In this document: positions 1-7,329 of the stretch, piece by piece | Numbering within the stretch: position 1 is the first letter of the stretch | How the letters are laid out: every line of letters starts with the position of its first letter | Origin: an uncultured Clostridia bacterium | GTDB taxonomy: Bacteria; Bacillota; Clostridia; HGM11514 | Direction: 5' to 3' | DNA: 31,296 nucleotides | Assembly: GCA_902478725.1 (NCBI GenBank) | Contig: CABSMD010000008.1 | Span: forward strand, 1-31,296 | Program-made: the position numbers and the translations under genes | Notes under the pieces: generated by a model | What the model saw: only the letters and a program-made list of their open reading frames with translations | The model's database searches: none | What the model was told of the DNA's origin: nothing

Positions 1-639
1 GATTACAAGAACAAGGACTTCACGGTGCTGGAAGACAGCGAGATCAAGGAAAAACTGCCGGAATTCGAGATCATTCCGTTTAAGGAGATCGGACGGCAGG
101 AATATACGATCGAAGACAATTATGTAGATAAGGGCAACGCGACGACTCCTGGCAACACTCTGTCGGCCGATGCAAAAGCAGTGGTGGACAACGCTGTCGT
201 ACTGGCAATCGGAACCCCGAATGCATACGTGGAAGGAACCAGGACGCTGGTAGACCCTGCAAACAGCGAGGTACAGCCGATCGTGGCACCTGGAGACCGG
301 ACGCTGGTACCGGTACGCTTCATAGCGGAGAGCTTTGGAGCAGAGGTAGGCTGGGACGAAGCGAGCCAGACGGTAACGATCACGCTGGATGGAGTGACGA
401 CGACGCTGGTGATCGGGAGCAAAGAGATGAAGGTAGGAGAGCAGACGATCACGCTGGACGTGGAAGCGCAGACGATGAACGACAGGACGTTGCTGCCGCT
501 GCGTGCGATCGCGGAGCAGTCGCTGGGTAAGGTAGTATTCTGGGACGGCCCGACCGAACTGATTGTGATCAGTGACGAAGAGGTCATCACCAACGACCAG
601 ACCACCATCATCAAGGAGATTGCTGATTCTTTGAAATAA
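1..639 (+). CDS. Stalk-domain (copper amine oxidase N-terminal-like) surface protein, 5' partial
   Basis: The reading frame is open from the first base, so this is the C-terminal part (about 212 residues) of a longer protein that begins outside the window. The GTG at 25 is only an internal Val codon. The last ~135 residues contain the repeated pattern of the Cu_amine_oxidN1 'stalk' domain: a hairpin-forming RTLVPVRFIAESFGAEVGWD segment, a TVTI strand, then a second RTLLPLRAIAE block and an FWDG turn. Despite the name, the domain does not bind copper in most Clostridia proteins; it is a beta-rich module of secreted and wall proteins. The upstream part (EIIPFKEIGRQEYT) may belong to another extracellular domain, which cannot be judged here. 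It ends directly before strong terminators. The family call is secure; the function of the whole protein is unknown. Confidence 0.8.
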   Translation, partial: DYKNKDFTVLEDSEIKEKLPEFEIIPFKEIGRQEYTIEDNYVDKGNATTPGNTLSADAKAVVDNAVVLAIGTPNAYVEGTRTLVDPANSEVQPIVAPGDRTLVPVRFIAESFGAEVGWDEASQTVTITLDGVTTTLVIGSKEMKVGEQTITLDVEAQTMNDRTLLPLRAIAEQSLGKVVFWDGPTELIVISDEEVITNDQTTIIKEIADSLK

Positions 640-650
640 TAAAATAATAT

Positions 651-712
651 GCCGACAGGGCTATCCCGTCGGCACAAAAAAAGGCCAGCGATAAGCTGGC
701 CTTTTTTTGTGC
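651..712 (+). terminator. Double hairpin terminator
   Basis: Two hairpins follow the stop codon at 639. The first (651-673) has a GC-rich stem GCCGAC/GTCGGC plus GGG/CCC with one bulged A. The second is an 18-bp perfect inverted repeat (672-689 with 695-712, loop GATAA) whose arms contain a run of seven A and seven T, so it reads as a Rho-independent terminator on both strands. It ends transcription of the stalk-domain gene. Confidence 0.85.
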
Positions 713-752
713 AATCGCGTGAAATATTTTCCTTATTTTCATCCCGCCATCA

Positions 753-780
753 TTTATCTTTCACACTCAAGCCCTACAAT
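753..780 (+). promoter_or_regulatory. Possible sigma-A promoter of the small secreted protein
   Basis: The -10 candidate TACAAT is at 775-780. The best -35 candidate around 753-758 (TTTATC) is poor. A start near 787 would put the RNA 5' end almost exactly at the base of the leader hairpin (784-846). The call rests on the -10 and the spacing to that hairpin. Confidence 0.35.
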
Positions 781-783
781 AAG

Positions 784-846
784 AATAGCCGGAGGAGGAA
801 ATCGAACCGAAGGGAGGTAAGGGCAAGACCGAGCTCTTCGGCTATT
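784..846 (+). promoter_or_regulatory. Long stem-loop in the 5' leader
   Basis: Bases 784-795 can pair with 835-846 in a 12-bp helix (starting AAUAGCCG/CGGCUAUU, with two G-U pairs). It closes a 39-nt purine-rich loop holding an internal GGGAGGTAA that resembles a ribosome site. The true ribosome site (857-864) lies just after the helix. I could not match it to a riboswitch class I know. It could be a regulatory RNA, a mRNA stabiliser or chance pairing. Confidence 0.4.
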
Positions 847-871
847 AACAAAAGATAAAGGAGGAATTTCA

Positions 872-1384
872 TTGCAAAAGCGAAATCTGATTCTGATTGC
901 CACCGTTGTTTGTCTGGTTGCTGTCTCGGTTGCCGGAACAGCATTTGCGGCAAATATTCAAAAGGCGGGGACGGTAACCTGCCCGAACTGTGGTTCGGAA
1001 ATGGAACTGGAAAGGCCGGATGGGGGCGATTGGGGCAAAAAAGGGGCGATGTCCCTCGACGACCTGAAGACGAGGCTGTCAGAGCTGGTGGAAAGCGGGA
1101 AAATAACACAAGAAGAGGCTAACACGAAGATAGCCGAGTTCGAGGAAAATCAGGAAGAACGAGAGGCAAGAAAGGTAGAGCTTCAAGCTGAGCTTGACCA
1201 AAAGGTTGCAAACGGCGAGCTCACGCAGGAAGAAGCCGACCGGATAGTAAACGGCGGCTGGATGGGAGGCGAAGAAAGGATGCCGGACGACGCTGCAGAA
1301 GCCGGTTTCGGTATGGGACGGGGCGGCAGAGGCCATATCCCACCCAATGAAGACGGAAGCGGCGAACCATCGGATGCGGCATAA
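872..1384 (+). CDS. Small secreted protein with a CxxC motif (unknown function)
   Basis: 170 residues starting at TTG 872, chosen because AAAGGAGG (857-864) lies 7 nt upstream. Residues 1-27 form a classic signal peptide (KR, hydrophobic core, AFA cleavage site). Just after it comes a VTCPNCGSEM half zinc-ribbon (CPNC at about 37-40), unusual for an exported protein and possibly a metal or redox site. The middle (about 60-127) is strongly helical and charged and contains two related segments, GKITQEEANTKI and GELTQEEADRIV, similar in style to DUF2680/YckD-type secreted proteins. The tail is Gly/Pro/acid-rich and low-complexity. The gene is monocistronic, bounded by terminators on both sides, and has a folded leader. 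I do not recognise a function; envelope-associated metal or stress protein is only a guess. Confidence 0.75.
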   Translation: MQKRNLILIATVVCLVAVSVAGTAFAANIQKAGTVTCPNCGSEMELERPDGGDWGKKGAMSLDDLKTRLSELVESGKITQEEANTKIAEFEENQEEREARKVELQAELDQKVANGELTQEEADRIVNGGWMGGEERMPDDAAEAGFGMGRGGRGHIPPNEDGSGEPSDAA

Positions 1385-1401
1385 TCGCTCTGGAAATGAA
1401 A

Positions 1402-1435
1402 AACCACCGGCCATAGCGCGCCGGTGGTTCTGTTT
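1402..1435. terminator. Bidirectional terminator between convergent genes
   Basis: A 10-bp stem (1402-1411 with 1420-1429, AACCACCGGC/GCCGGTGGTT) is followed by TGTTTT on the plus strand and by TTTTT on the minus strand. It serves the small secreted protein (+) and the URO-D-family gene (-), which converge here. Confidence 0.8.
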
Positions 1436-1439
1436 TCGT

Positions 1440-2564
1440 TTAGCTATATTCCAGACATTGCTGACGGTAAAACAGATAATTTTCAAATTCCGCTTCCTCC
1501 GGAACCGCGTGGTCAAAAGTAGGGATATAACCCCCGCGCTTGTACATAACAGGCAGGATACCATCCAGATAGCGTTTAATCGTTTCCTTGTCGCCGGTTA
1601 AAATTCGTTTGTCGATGCCACCTTGTATAATAAGCTGCGGATATTGCCGCCCTGTCCGCACCACGTCACAGCCGGAGGCGACTTCAAACGGGCTGAGGGA
1701 TTCCATGCCGATGGCTTTTTGGTAAAGCTCGATGATGGGATCTGAAAAACCGTCGGTGTCGACTTGCACATAGAGGTGCCGTTTCTGTCGCGACCGGACG
1801 GAGGAAATAAGCTGCTGATAGTAGGGAAACAAAAATTCCTGTATCATTACAGGTGAAATAAGCGGGCCATGATTGTAGCAAATATCCTCTGCCAGAAAGA
1901 TTTCGTCAAATTCTACCTGCCTTTGATGCCGCGCACACACGGTATCAGCCAATTCCAGCCATCGGCGCATACATTTATGAACCAGGCCGGGATTATCGTA
2001 AAACAGATACATAATCTCCTCCGGTCCGACCAGGCTTCGCAGAAACATATACCCGCCGATCATCCGCTGGGAGATCATCAAACCAGCGTTTTGTCCTGCT
2101 GCCGCCTCGTTTGCTTCCCGTTCATTGTCTGCAATGCGTTCTGGCGTGCCCGCGTCCAGCCTCCACAGGCAATTTTCCTCCCATGATCTTTCATCCCAGA
2201 CAGGGTGCTTTAAATAGGTCGGCATAAACCCGGTTCTCTTGTTTTTAAAGCAGAGCACCTGCCGCCCGGCGGCATCCTGCACGACCTCCTGTTCCCCCCT
2301 GTCCTCTACCGTCTTTTCCTCAAACATAGGATAGAATGCAGATTCGCACCAGCCCAACCCTTGCAGCGCGTGGACGCCGGAGGGCTCCAGTCCGAATAGG
2401 CCATTGAGGTATTCGCCGTAATTTTCCACTGCTTCTTCGGGCTTCAAATATCCTTGCCTTTGCCACTTCTCCAACGGAAAATAAAGCCAGAACTCCTTTT
2501 GGACAAATGGGCTATTTGGCTTTAAGGAATATGTATCAAACCACTTTTTTGCATATGGATTCAT
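1440..2564 (-). CDS. Uroporphyrinogen decarboxylase (URO-D) family protein, methyltransferase-like
   Basis: 374 residues. The ATG at 2564 is chosen over an upstream ATG at 2588 because AGAGGTGAT lies a few bases before it. The URO-D/MtaA fold signature is clear in the C-terminal half: VQVDTDG (about 266-272), SPFEVASGCDVV (291-302), QGGIDKR (314-320) and GGYIPTFDHAVP (344-355). True HemE is shorter and carries different N-terminal arginine motifs, and no haem genes are nearby, so a haem role is unlikely. Related proteins transfer methyl groups to or from corrinoid proteins, but no corrinoid protein or activase gene is visible here. Many Clostridia place such genes among glycosidase genes, as here (GH106-like gene downstream on the same strand after a gap). 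Substrate unknown. Confidence 0.8.
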   Translation of the reverse strand: MNPYAKKWFDTYSLKPNSPFVQKEFWLYFPLEKWQRQGYLKPEEAVENYGEYLNGLFGLEPSGVHALQGLGWCESAFYPMFEEKTVEDRGEQEVVQDAAGRQVLCFKNKRTGFMPTYLKHPVWDERSWEENCLWRLDAGTPERIADNEREANEAAAGQNAGLMISQRMIGGYMFLRSLVGPEEIMYLFYDNPGLVHKCMRRWLELADTVCARHQRQVEFDEIFLAEDICYNHGPLISPVMIQEFLFPYYQQLISSVRSRQKRHLYVQVDTDGFSDPIIELYQKAIGMESLSPFEVASGCDVVRTGRQYPQLIIQGGIDKRILTGDKETIKRYLDGILPVMYKRGGYIPTFDHAVPEEAEFENYLFYRQQCLEYS

Positions 2565-2728
2565 TCGATCACCTCTTTTGTCTATCATAGCAGGAGAGGG
2601 GATAAATGTCTATTAAAATTGAATCCTTTTTTGTAAAATAAGATTCTGCTGGTCACACATTTTATTTCTGCGGAATATACTGGGGTATGACACCGGATGG
2701 ATACATATCAAGATGGGAGGAGAGAGGA

Positions 2729-2875
2729 TTGTTCTTCAAAAAATGCCGTACGACGGGATTGTTTTTCATCATATTTGCATTGGCTGTTTTGTTGACATTC
2801 GCCCTTCCGTCGTGCGTGTTGGTTGTAATTGAGGGTATCCTGCTGTTGTGCGCCGGCTGGATGCTGTTCCGATGA
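2729..2875 (+). CDS. Small hydrophobic membrane protein (48 aa), probably sporulation-linked
   Basis: 48 codons starting at TTG 2729, preceded by GGGAGG (2715-2720) at about 8 nt. An in-frame ATG at 2687 lacks a ribosome site and would add a polar N-terminus. The protein has a short positively charged start (FFKKCR) followed by two closely spaced hydrophobic segments separated by LPSC, and ends GWMLFR: a two-helix hairpin membrane peptide. The pattern (hydrophobic helix, LPxx, xEGILL, G, LL) recalls small membrane proteins often seen in Clostridia spore-related loci, but I cannot name the family. It lies 134 nt upstream of the spoVM-like gene on the same strand, so they may be expressed together in the mother cell. 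Confidence 0.5.
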   Translation: MFFKKCRTTGLFFIIFALAVLLTFALPSCVLVVIEGILLLCAGWMLFR

Positions 2876-3009
2876 TGCAGGCGGCAGGATAACGCAAAGA
2901 GCAGCAAAAGTTTTTTCATGAATGACCACAAACGCCCGCACGGTCCACTGCGGGTGCGGAGGGTGTATTGCAAATCATCTTCGTGGGCCAGAAAGGCAAA
3001 AGGTGTTTT

Positions 3010-3078
3010 ATGAAGATCGTTGTTATGCGGGTACCCAAATTTATTGGCAAAATTCTAAAGGGCATCTTTAAGATGTAA
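3010..3078 (+). CDS. spoVM: SpoVM-like sporulation peptide (22 aa)
   Basis: A 22-residue ORF (MKIVVMRVPKFIGKILKGIFKM) with AAAAGGTG just upstream and a strong terminator after it. It matches the layout of Bacillus subtilis SpoVM (26 aa, MKFYTIKLPKFLGGIVRAML...): MK, a short hydrophobic stretch, basic residue-hydrophobic-Pro-Lys-Phe, then Gly and an amphipathic helix. The proline falls at position 9, as in SpoVM, where it is needed for the kinked start of the helix. SpoVM lies flat on the forespore outer membrane, senses its convex curvature and anchors SpoIVA to start coat assembly. In many Clostridia it is shorter, as here. The gene is easily missed because of its size. Confidence 0.82.
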   Translation: MKIVVMRVPKFIGKILKGIFKM

Positions 3079-3093
3079 CAGTAACCGGCTTTG

Positions 3094-3122
3094 GAGACGC
3101 TTTTACGGGCGTCTCTTTTTTT
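3094..3122 (+). terminator. Rho-independent terminator after spoVM
   Basis: The stem GAGACGC (3094-3100) pairs with GCGTCTC (3109-3115) and is followed by a run of eight T. It lies 15 nt after the spoVM-like stop codon, which supports that tiny ORF being a transcribed unit. Confidence 0.85.
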
Positions 3123-3149
3123 GCGTATTTTTCGGTATTTTCAATTACT

Positions 3150-3188
3150 GCAAGCCGCCTCCCGAAAACAATCCGGAAGGCGGCTTGC
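3150..3188. terminator. Hairpin between convergent spoVM and GH106-like genes
   Basis: GCAAGCCGCCT (3150-3160) pairs with AGGCGGCTTGC (3178-3188), extended inwards by CCG/CGG with one mismatch. There is no long T run on either side, so it is a weak terminator or an mRNA 3'-end stabiliser for the minus-strand glycosidase transcript. Confidence 0.5.
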
Positions 3189-3242
3189 AGTGCAACTATT
3201 TACAATTCGAAACTGTCTTGTTGGCCTTGGCAGCGCCGTGTC

Positions 3243-6200
3243 CTACTCGTAAAGTTCGATAACCGGGCTTGAGAGGATGCCCGTCTCTTTGAGCCGGTAC
3301 TCGTAGCACCACTTGTCGCCCGTAGTCCTCCACAGGTTCGGCCCGGCCCATTTTTCTTTCAGGTCGGCGTTGTGCAGCGCGGCAAAACTATTGTAGCGGT
3401 TGCCGAACAGGGTAAAGGCTATGCTGTGTTTTCCTGCCGGAATATCCCGCAGCTGTATGGTATAGGGAGAGTAGGCGATAACCCCTACATCTTTGCCGTC
3501 CAATTCAACACGGATCAGCGCGCCGCGGTAATGCGGTGCATGGATCGTAGCATTGCCGCCGTCGCTTTCAAATTCTGCCCGGTAGGTAATGTTTCCGCCA
3601 TAGAACGGCATCCCCTGGTCTGTGATGGAGCCGAAACCGATCCGTTCAAACGGTTTTTGGATCGTCTTTTTGCGCCCCTGCACCCGCACGCCGAAGTCTC
3701 CCAGAAGGTAGCACCACTCCGTATTGGTGCGCCTGCCAAACGGAATTTTTACCGTTAAAAGATTTTTTCCAACCTGTAAAGCGGGCAGCGCAACCGTCTT
3801 GATCGACTCATCCACATAATAGCCTGTCACAATGGATGGAACCTCCTCGCCGTTTAGGATGATCTTTACCGTCTCCGCGTCCTCGATGGCCAGCGTGGGT
3901 GAGGGCACTGCTATCTCACTGTCAATCGTAAAGCGCAGGGTGATGTGGTGGGAGATCGTTTCCGGTTCGATGACCCAAGGCTGTACCACTGCGTTTTCCC
4001 TTGGCGGCCAACCCAGGGCATTTCGAAACAGGTTATCCGCCCGTATGATTTCTTCCTCCGGCTGGAACGCGCCATCGTCAAACGCGAATTCCGCCATGTC
4101 CAGCAGCAGTACGTTCGGCTCGCTGCGTTCATAGGGGAGGATATCGCGGAAGACAATCTCCGCCTTTTTCTTTCCAAAAGCGGTCGCTTCTGTTGCCGCC
4201 GGCGCTTTTGCGCTGTCCGTACAGAGCTTGTATAGCAGGCTGTCATGCTCAAACAGCGCGGCCTTTATAACCGTGGAACCGTTTTTGACCTGGTATGCGA
4301 CTGACTGGATGCTCCCGTCCAGCGTGTTGTACAGCAACGGCGCACATTCGCCGGATAGAGTAATCTGGATATCCTGCCTGTGCGGGATGTCTACCACGCC
4401 ATGATCCTTCCCTTGTGCGATGAACAGCCAGTTACAATCCTGATCCTGCCGAAGCTGGTACAACAAATTGTCAGCCGGTGTGCCGTCGTTGTTTTTGATC
4501 TCGATCGTCCTGTCATTTTGTAAGGCCAAAAGTACCGCGTTTTTCTCAAACGCGACCTGTTTGGAGGACTGATACAGCGATTTTACTTCATCCGAGGGAG
4601 CCGCGTCGACGAGGGTGGGGCATTCGCCTAAAAAGATCAGGTTCCCGCCCGCTTTTTGGAACTGCCGAAGCGCATCCAGCGTGGTTTTGCGCAGCGTCTC
4701 ACATCCGGGTACGATCACGGTATCGTAGCACATTTCGCCGATTTGAAGGCCTTCATCGTTCGCGTTATAGAGCTGCGGCAGCAGGGATTCGCAGATAAAG
4801 TCGAAGTCAAGCTGCCCGTAAAGCAGCCAGTTGGTGATGTTGTCAAAATTAGCCTCCAGCTGGTCGCGAACCGTGCTGGTGTTCTGTTTTGGCCCCCAAT
4901 GCAGCCAATAGCTCTCCACCGGATGGATAACCCCAATTTTGACCACCGGCTTGCCGCGTGTCATGGCTGTGTTGACCCGCGCGAAATGGTCTTCGACGTA
5001 GGTATATTCCTTGTACCACGGCGATTGGTAGTTGATCGAGGCAGGGTAGTCCCGCTTTGCCTCGCCCGCCATGGATACCCATGACAGGTGCGGTACCCGA
5101 ACCGTTATACCAAGCGCAGCCTGCCAGTCGCCTTGGAATTTATGCCCCCTGAAATCGAAATCCCAGTTAGTCACGCCGTACAGCTCGGACAGCACGCCTT
5201 CCCGTCCGTACTGGTGAGAGGCGGACTGCGCCTGCTTGGCTGTGGTGAGCTCTATGTGGTTGCAGAGCATGTCAATACCAGGTAATTGAAAGGAACGGTA
5301 GGATCGCATACAATCGCCCACCTGTCCCGTCTGACTTTGCAGGGTGGGCTCGCTCATCATGTGCCCGGTCAGCATAATCCCATTTTGTTCACACCATTGC
5401 CCGCAGGTGTCGGCAAAGGCGGAAGCAAAGCGCTCGGCTATATGATCGTGATACAGGTAGCGTACCCTGGATATCTTCCCCTCCGGCAGTTCCCAAATGA
5501 GTTCGGGCAGATGTGCGGCGAGGCGTTCGCCACACGCACTTTCAAAGGTTTCTTCCAAATCATTCGTCCAGGGCAGAGTGATATCGGCGGTATCGTCGGC
5601 GAACCCCAGCGTGGACTTGTAGCTAAATTTCGGCTCGTCGGTGAAGATGGCGGGGACGGACTTGTCAAACCGGTCGCCGACTATTTGTTTATACCTGTCA
5701 TGGGTAATGGAGACAAATTTTTCAATCGCTTCCCGGCTCAGAGTATCCACATAGGTCTGATTGTTATACCAGGGGTCCTCCTGTTCCGTAACGCAAAAGG
5801 CGTACCACTTGCTTCCCACGGAAGTATCCTCTTCTCCAATGACGGCGTAATGTGCAAGTTCCCCCGCTTCGTTCAAGGTAATATCAAAGCAGGCGACCAG
5901 ATAGGCGCCGCCGGTACGGATAGCCTCCTCCTTGGGCAGGTGTTCCCTCCTGTCTGGCGTGAATACCAGCTTGCGAATACGATATTTTGGTTCTTTGGTC
6001 ACATATCCACCCGCCGCGCCGGAGGACCAGCGGTCCTCATCATACAGCCAGGCGAGCATTTCTTCCTGCTCCGCTTTGTCCACACAGGCCTTGACCAGCT
6101 CCATAAATGCATCGCTTAAGTATTCGGTCGCCATGCCGGTGCGTGAATGCATATGAAATCCGCCAAATCCCATTTCTTTTAAGTACTCGATCTGCTTTTG

Positions 6201-6320
6201 CAGGGTTTCTCGGTCCAGCTTACAGTTCCAGGCCCAAAACGGCGTACCGCGGTATTCGCTTGTAGGGGTTTGGAACAGGCTGTCGGCAAGTTTTTTTTCA
6301 GTATTCTTTTTGTATAGCAT
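3243..6320 (-). CDS. Large cytoplasmic glycoside hydrolase, GH106-like (alpha-L-rhamnosidase type)
   Basis: 1025 residues; ATG at 6320 has AAAGGAGG upstream. No signal peptide, so it acts inside the cell on imported oligosaccharides. The N-terminal catalytic part begins TPFWAWN (26-32) and GFGGFHMHSRTGM (51-63), then AWLYDEDRWSSGAAGG (90-105), typical of large TIM-barrel proteins annotated as GH106/alpha-L-rhamnosidase-like. Candidate acid residues are in FTDEP (226-230) and LSELYGVTNWDFDF (377-390). A flavodoxin-like region (about 530-590, MCYDTVIVPGCETLRKTT) follows, and the last 250 residues look like beta-sandwich sugar-binding modules. The divergent AraC gene 96 bp away is the likely regulator. 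The exact CAZy family and substrate are inference; rhamnose- or uronate-containing glycans are plausible given the GH88 gene nearby. Confidence 0.75.
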   Translation of the reverse strand: MLYKKNTEKKLADSLFQTPTSEYRGTPFWAWNCKLDRETLQKQIEYLKEMGFGGFHMHSRTGMATEYLSDAFMELVKACVDKAEQEEMLAWLYDEDRWSSGAAGGYVTKEPKYRIRKLVFTPDRREHLPKEEAIRTGGAYLVACFDITLNEAGELAHYAVIGEEDTSVGSKWYAFCVTEQEDPWYNNQTYVDTLSREAIEKFVSITHDRYKQIVGDRFDKSVPAIFTDEPKFSYKSTLGFADDTADITLPWTNDLEETFESACGERLAAHLPELIWELPEGKISRVRYLYHDHIAERFASAFADTCGQWCEQNGIMLTGHMMSEPTLQSQTGQVGDCMRSYRSFQLPGIDMLCNHIELTTAKQAQSASHQYGREGVLSELYGVTNWDFDFRGHKFQGDWQAALGITVRVPHLSWVSMAGEAKRDYPASINYQSPWYKEYTYVEDHFARVNTAMTRGKPVVKIGVIHPVESYWLHWGPKQNTSTVRDQLEANFDNITNWLLYGQLDFDFICESLLPQLYNANDEGLQIGEMCYDTVIVPGCETLRKTTLDALRQFQKAGGNLIFLGECPTLVDAAPSDEVKSLYQSSKQVAFEKNAVLLALQNDRTIEIKNNDGTPADNLLYQLRQDQDCNWLFIAQGKDHGVVDIPHRQDIQITLSGECAPLLYNTLDGSIQSVAYQVKNGSTVIKAALFEHDSLLYKLCTDSAKAPAATEATAFGKKKAEIVFRDILPYERSEPNVLLLDMAEFAFDDGAFQPEEEIIRADNLFRNALGWPPRENAVVQPWVIEPETISHHITLRFTIDSEIAVPSPTLAIEDAETVKIILNGEEVPSIVTGYYVDESIKTVALPALQVGKNLLTVKIPFGRRTNTEWCYLLGDFGVRVQGRKKTIQKPFERIGFGSITDQGMPFYGGNITYRAEFESDGGNATIHAPHYRGALIRVELDGKDVGVIAYSPYTIQLRDIPAGKHSIAFTLFGNRYNSFAALHNADLKEKWAGPNLWRTTGDKWCYEYRLKETGILSSPVIELYE

Positions 6321-6344
6321 CCTGCAACCTCCTTTAATAACATC

Positions 6345-6374
6345 TTGACATCAGTATAGAACAAGAATTATAAT
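6345..6374 (+). promoter_or_regulatory. Promoter of the araC-type regulator
   Basis: TTGACA (6345-6350), 18-nt spacer, TATAAT (6369-6374): both boxes match the sigma-A consensus exactly. The start point would be near 6381, giving a leader of about 35 nt. It lies face-to-face with the divergent glycosidase promoter. Confidence 0.8.
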
Positions 6375-6381
6375 AAAACAA
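6353..6381 (-). promoter_or_regulatory. Promoter of the GH106-like gene
   Basis: On the minus strand TTGTTT (6381-6376), 17-nt spacer, TATACT (6358-6353). Transcription would start near 6346 and reach the AAAGGAGG before the ATG at 6320. It overlaps the araC promoter on the other strand almost completely. Confidence 0.7.
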
Positions 6382-6416
6382 CCGATATATTTTCTGTTTA
6401 TGGGGGTATTTTTATC

Positions 6417-7262
6417 ATGCAGATGAATCGAGTACTTCGTAAGGATGAAAAAATCAAACTGTTGGTTTATGACCAGACAGATACCGATTACCACTCCCAT
6501 GATTTTTTAGAACTGGTCTATATTTTAGAGGGCAGCGGCATCCATGTGCTGGACGGTAAGCAGGGCCTGGTTCGCCAGGGGGATTGCTTTATCATTGACT
6601 ATGGGTCGTTTCACCAGTACCGCAGTCTTGGACATACCCGCTTAAAGCTGATCAATATCCTGTTCACGCCGGACCTGATCGACAAAACACTGGTACATTG
6701 CCGGAGTTTCTATGAACTGATCAATAATTATATGATCCGGTTCCAGCATACCTCCCGCAGCAGTCTGCCCACGCATTTCGTATATCATGACGGCGACGGT
6801 CAGACAGAATTGCTGGTGCGCAAGCTTCAATCAGAGTATGCCGCGCGCCAGCCCGGATATCTGGAAATTATGCGCTGCCTGTTGATTGAGATCATCATTG
6901 TTTTGATCCGTGACATCTGCAAGCAGGAGGAAAATGTGCTGTACCATGACAGCAGCGAAGCGGTCATCCGCTATGTGGAGGAAAATTATATGGAGCCTCT
7001 GACCCTCACTGCGCTCAGCCGCAGGCTGAACTACAGCCTGCCTTATTTGAGCAAGCGGTTTAAGGAGGACACCGGTATGACGTTTATGCAGTACCTGCAA
7101 AAAAAGCGGGTGGAGCACAGCTGCCGCCTGCTGGCCAACACCGGCCAAAAGGTCTACGAAATCGCCGGGCTGGTCGGCTATAACGATATCAAATATTTTT
7201 GTGAAATTTTTCAGCGGTACATGAAAATGTCGCCGAAAGAATACCGCCAAAGAAGCAAATAG
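6417..7262 (+). CDS. AraC-family transcriptional regulator
   Basis: 281 residues, ATG 6417 with GGGGG about 10 nt upstream; an ATG two codons later (6423) is also possible. The N-terminal part is a cupin sensor domain (DYHSHDFLELVYILEGSG, about 23-40, then GDCFIIDYGSFHQY, about 52-65), the usual sugar-sensing half of AraC proteins. The C-terminal 100 residues form the double helix-turn-helix: MEPLTLTALSRRLNYSLPYLSKRFKEDTG, then KVYEIAGLVGYNDIKYFCEIFQRYMKMSPKEYR in pieces, which matches the family signature. Its position between, and divergent from, the GH106-like gene and in line with the GH88 gene suggests it activates both in response to a carbohydrate ligand; this is inference. Confidence 0.92.
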   Translation: MQMNRVLRKDEKIKLLVYDQTDTDYHSHDFLELVYILEGSGIHVLDGKQGLVRQGDCFIIDYGSFHQYRSLGHTRLKLINILFTPDLIDKTLVHCRSFYELINNYMIRFQHTSRSSLPTHFVYHDGDGQTELLVRKLQSEYAARQPGYLEIMRCLLIEIIIVLIRDICKQEENVLYHDSSEAVIRYVEENYMEPLTLTALSRRLNYSLPYLSKRFKEDTGMTFMQYLQKKRVEHSCRLLANTGQKVYEIAGLVGYNDIKYFCEIFQRYMKMSPKEYRQRSK

Positions 7263-7266
7263 GGTA

Positions 7267-7295
7267 TTGCATTTGGCAAGGGATGCAGGTATAAT
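7267..7295 (+). promoter_or_regulatory. Sigma-A promoter of the GH88-like gene
   Basis: TTGCAT (7267-7272), 17-nt spacer, TATAAT (7290-7295, perfect -10). It begins 4 nt after the araC stop codon, so the hydrolase can be made independently of araC read-through. The weak -35 is compatible with an activator-dependent promoter. Confidence 0.65.
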
Positions 7296-7329
7296 ACTAC
7301 CAGCACGAATCAGAAACGGAGGGATTGTT

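Larger units (their letters stand above)
2565..3242. other. 678-base gap holding two very short plus-strand genes and hairpins
   Basis: Between the starts and ends of the flanking minus-strand genes there is no long gene. It contains a 48-codon membrane ORF (2729-2875), a spoVM-like 22-codon ORF (3010-3078), an 8-bp hairpin at 2933-2956 (CCCGCA/TGCGGG core), a terminator at 3094-3122 and a further hairpin at 3150-3188. A weak sporulation-type promoter is possible around 2652-2681 (AATATACT as a -10-like box), but I would not rely on it. Confidence 0.6.

Noticed and set aside
120..677. 185-codon minus-strand open frame opposite the stalk-domain gene
   Set aside because: It covers the terminator hairpin and is Ser/Thr/Val-rich in the way expected from the antisense of the repeated ACGCTGGT-type codons; no ribosome site.
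649..858. 69-codon plus-strand frame between the stalk-domain and secreted-protein genes
   Set aside because: It starts inside the terminator hairpin and runs through the promoter and leader stem; basic, low-complexity product and no ribosome site.
1440..2564. Calling the URO-D-family gene hemE (uroporphyrinogen decarboxylase)
   Set aside because: The length and N-terminal sequence do not fit HemE, no haem genes are nearby, and the context is carbohydrate-related.
2662..2973. 103-codon minus-strand open frame in the gap around spoVM
   Set aside because: It overlaps both small plus-strand ORFs, has no hydrophobic or conserved motif and no good start. The plus-strand ORFs have ribosome sites and a terminator.
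5286..6119. 277-codon open frame on the plus strand inside the GH106-like gene
   Set aside because: It is antisense to a gene with clear family motifs and a good ribosome site. It has no ribosome site or recognisable motif of its own and exists only because of the codon pattern of the true gene.
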